64,000 nt of DNA from the NCBI GenBank assembly GCA_023079485.1, contig CM041083.1, forward strand, positions 178,330,480 through 178,394,479. The letters are read 5' to 3'. The notes under the pieces were generated by a model. It worked only from the letters and a program-made list of their open reading frames with translations, ran no database searches and had not been told where the DNA came from. The DNA comes from Archilochus colubris. Lineage: Eukaryota > Chordata > Aves > Apodiformes > Trochilidae. A program made the translations under genes and the position numbers. This document shows positions 62,379 to 64,000 of this stretch, in pieces. Every line of letters begins with the position of its first letter. Position 1 is the first letter of the stretch.

Positions 62379-62748
62379 ATCATAGAATCGACTGGGTTGG
62401 AAGGGACCTCAGAGATCATCAAGTCCAACCCTTGATCCACTACTGCCGTGGTTACCAGACCATGGCACTGAGTGCCACATCCAGTCTCTTTTTAAATATC
62501 TCCAGGGACGGAGAATCCACTACTTCCCTGGGCAGCCCATTCCAATGTCTGATCACCTTCTCAGTAAAGAAATTCTTTCTAATGTCCAGCCTAAACCTCC
62601 CCCAGCATAACTTAAGACCATGCCCTCTTGTCTTGCTGAGAGTTGCCTGGGAAAAGAGACCAACCCCCACCTGGCTACAACCTCCTTTCAGGGAGTTGTA
62701 GAGAGTGATGAGGTCTCCTCGGAGCCTCCTCTTCTCCAGGCTGAAGAA
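62379..62748 (-). mobile_element. CR1 LINE, 5'-truncated
   Basis: Terminal CATAGAATC at 62380 on plus. Minus carries the 3' UTR and an open ORF2 C-terminal frame from [20 protein letters not shown] to [10 protein letters not shown] with no stop. It is truncated at almost the same ORF2 point as the copy at 23.5 kb and belongs to the same young subfamily. Confidence 0.95.
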
Positions 62749-64000
62749 ATCAATCAAACCATGTTACAAATTACTGAGGATCAGCTCTGTTTGCCAAAAG
62801 TGCACAGTTCTCAAACACGTCACTGGTACTCCTTGAGCTTTAATAAAACATGATAGATGATAACAGAATATATTTTTTGATCCCATTATTGCTGATCTCA
62901 GGTCACTGTGAGAGCAGACAGGCCAGTTTGCTTTACTTAGCTTCAAAATCACTGAAATATTATTGAGTAGGAACTCGGTGGGAGCACAGCTGTTAACATT
63001 TCAGTTTAAAAGGAAGAGATGGGAAAAAAAAAGAAAATACCCAAGTAAATTAAATTAATCATAAGTACTCAGAATTAGTAAAACATTTTTGGAAAATGAC
63101 AAGAGAAATCTTTACACTTCTGGGTCCTGTTTCAGTGAAGGCACAGATTGATGCATACACAAAATTATTTACTTGTGCACAGATTTAAGTTTTCATAGCC
63201 ATTCTTTTCCACCAGTATGTTTTTTCTAGATGGAAAAAGGAAAACTTGATTTTATATTTAACTTTCCCTGTAAAAAATCCCATCTTGATAGATTCAAACT
63301 AAAGGTTGAAGAGATGTTTGATGAACTGCAAAAACTGTCATCATAAAATTTTGAAAATGCTGTGGGTTGTCCACATGAAATTCCATGTAACAGTGAGTTC
63401 CTCCTGAACAGTGAGCAGGATTAAAGGAGCAGTGCAAATTAGGTATCATCTGCTTGTGAAACCTACAAAAAATGGCACTAGTAATTAGATTTTCACATTA
63501 ATCTAAAATCTTTTTGCTTTCGGGTTCCTGCACTTACTGTGGTGACAGCATCATCCACAGCACTCCATGGGAAAACAACATCTTGAACTCTCTTTTTTGA
63601 AATTAACAGATCCATTACCAGGTTATTCTTTTCATTGATTTAAAAGTGAGTCAGAATATAAGTTATGCTCAGTATTTGTATGACACTTAGGTGTGATTGA
63701 TTGTCACATTTATAATTGCTGGAGTTTTTTATTGTCAGAACTGCAGAACTCAAGTGATCACTGGGCTGTACAGGTACTGATATAAAGGTCTGGACTGTAA
63801 ATCCCTTTCTGACACTGAGAAGCAGTTACTCACAGAAGAGGTCCTACAGCTCCTGTACACAGCAGTTCATCCCCCAAAAACAAAAAAGCTTGAAAGTCTG
63901 AATTTAAATATTGTATCCTTAAATTTGTCAGACATAGCATCTCTAGTCAGTGATATATAAAAAAATAAATCTGAAATCAGTAGTAAATATGCCTTTTGTC
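62749..64000. other. AT-rich non-coding stretch
   Basis: Nothing recognised to the end of the window. Confidence 0.5.

Noticed and set aside
1..64000. tRNA, rRNA, CRISPR, bacterial operon features
   Set aside because: No cloverleaf B-box pattern, rRNA block or spaced repeat array was seen, and the sequence is vertebrate in character.

Overview
The window looks like nuclear DNA from a bird. The main evidence is about a dozen CR1 LINE fragments with the avian-type 3' end (short tandem copies of ATTCTATG and no poly-A tail), in an otherwise AT-rich, sparsely repeated background with one sharp CpG island. I cannot name the species. No intact protein-coding gene is visible apart from fragments of CR1 ORF2.

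Layout. 1-17.0 kb is AT-rich non-coding DNA with two CR1 fragments and a purine microsatellite. 17.0-18.2 kb is a TATA-less CpG island with GC boxes and two good splice donors on the minus strand, so it is probably the promoter and first non-coding exon of a gene transcribed leftwards. 18.2-35.3 kb is non-coding with several CR1 copies of different ages. 35.3-60.1 kb, on the minus strand, holds dispersed remnants of the relaxin-family receptor RXFP2 (LGR8). From 5' to 3' these are an LDL-receptor class A exon (60.0-60.1 kb), leucine-rich-repeat exons (54.5, 53.5, 47.15 and 47.0 kb, plus weaker candidates) and a 7TM exon (35.4-35.7 kb). Several remnants carry stops, frameshifts or broken splice sites, so I read the locus as a unitary pseudogene. 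CR1 copies and an LTR-like segment lie between its exons. 60.1-64 kb is non-coding with one more CR1.

Gene order supports this reading. In mammals FRY lies just downstream of RXFP2 in the same orientation. Here the CpG island lies downstream of the RXFP2 remnants with minus-strand donors, so it is a good candidate for the FRY promoter, with 1-17 kb as FRY intron 1. That assignment rests on synteny knowledge, because no FRY coding exon is visible. RXFP2 normally encodes the INSL3 receptor, which acts in gubernaculum development and testicular descent. Its decay in an animal with internal testes is biologically coherent, but I cannot tell from sequence alone how widespread or previously described this loss is. 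All comparisons with mammalian RXFP2 were made from memory, not by database search.
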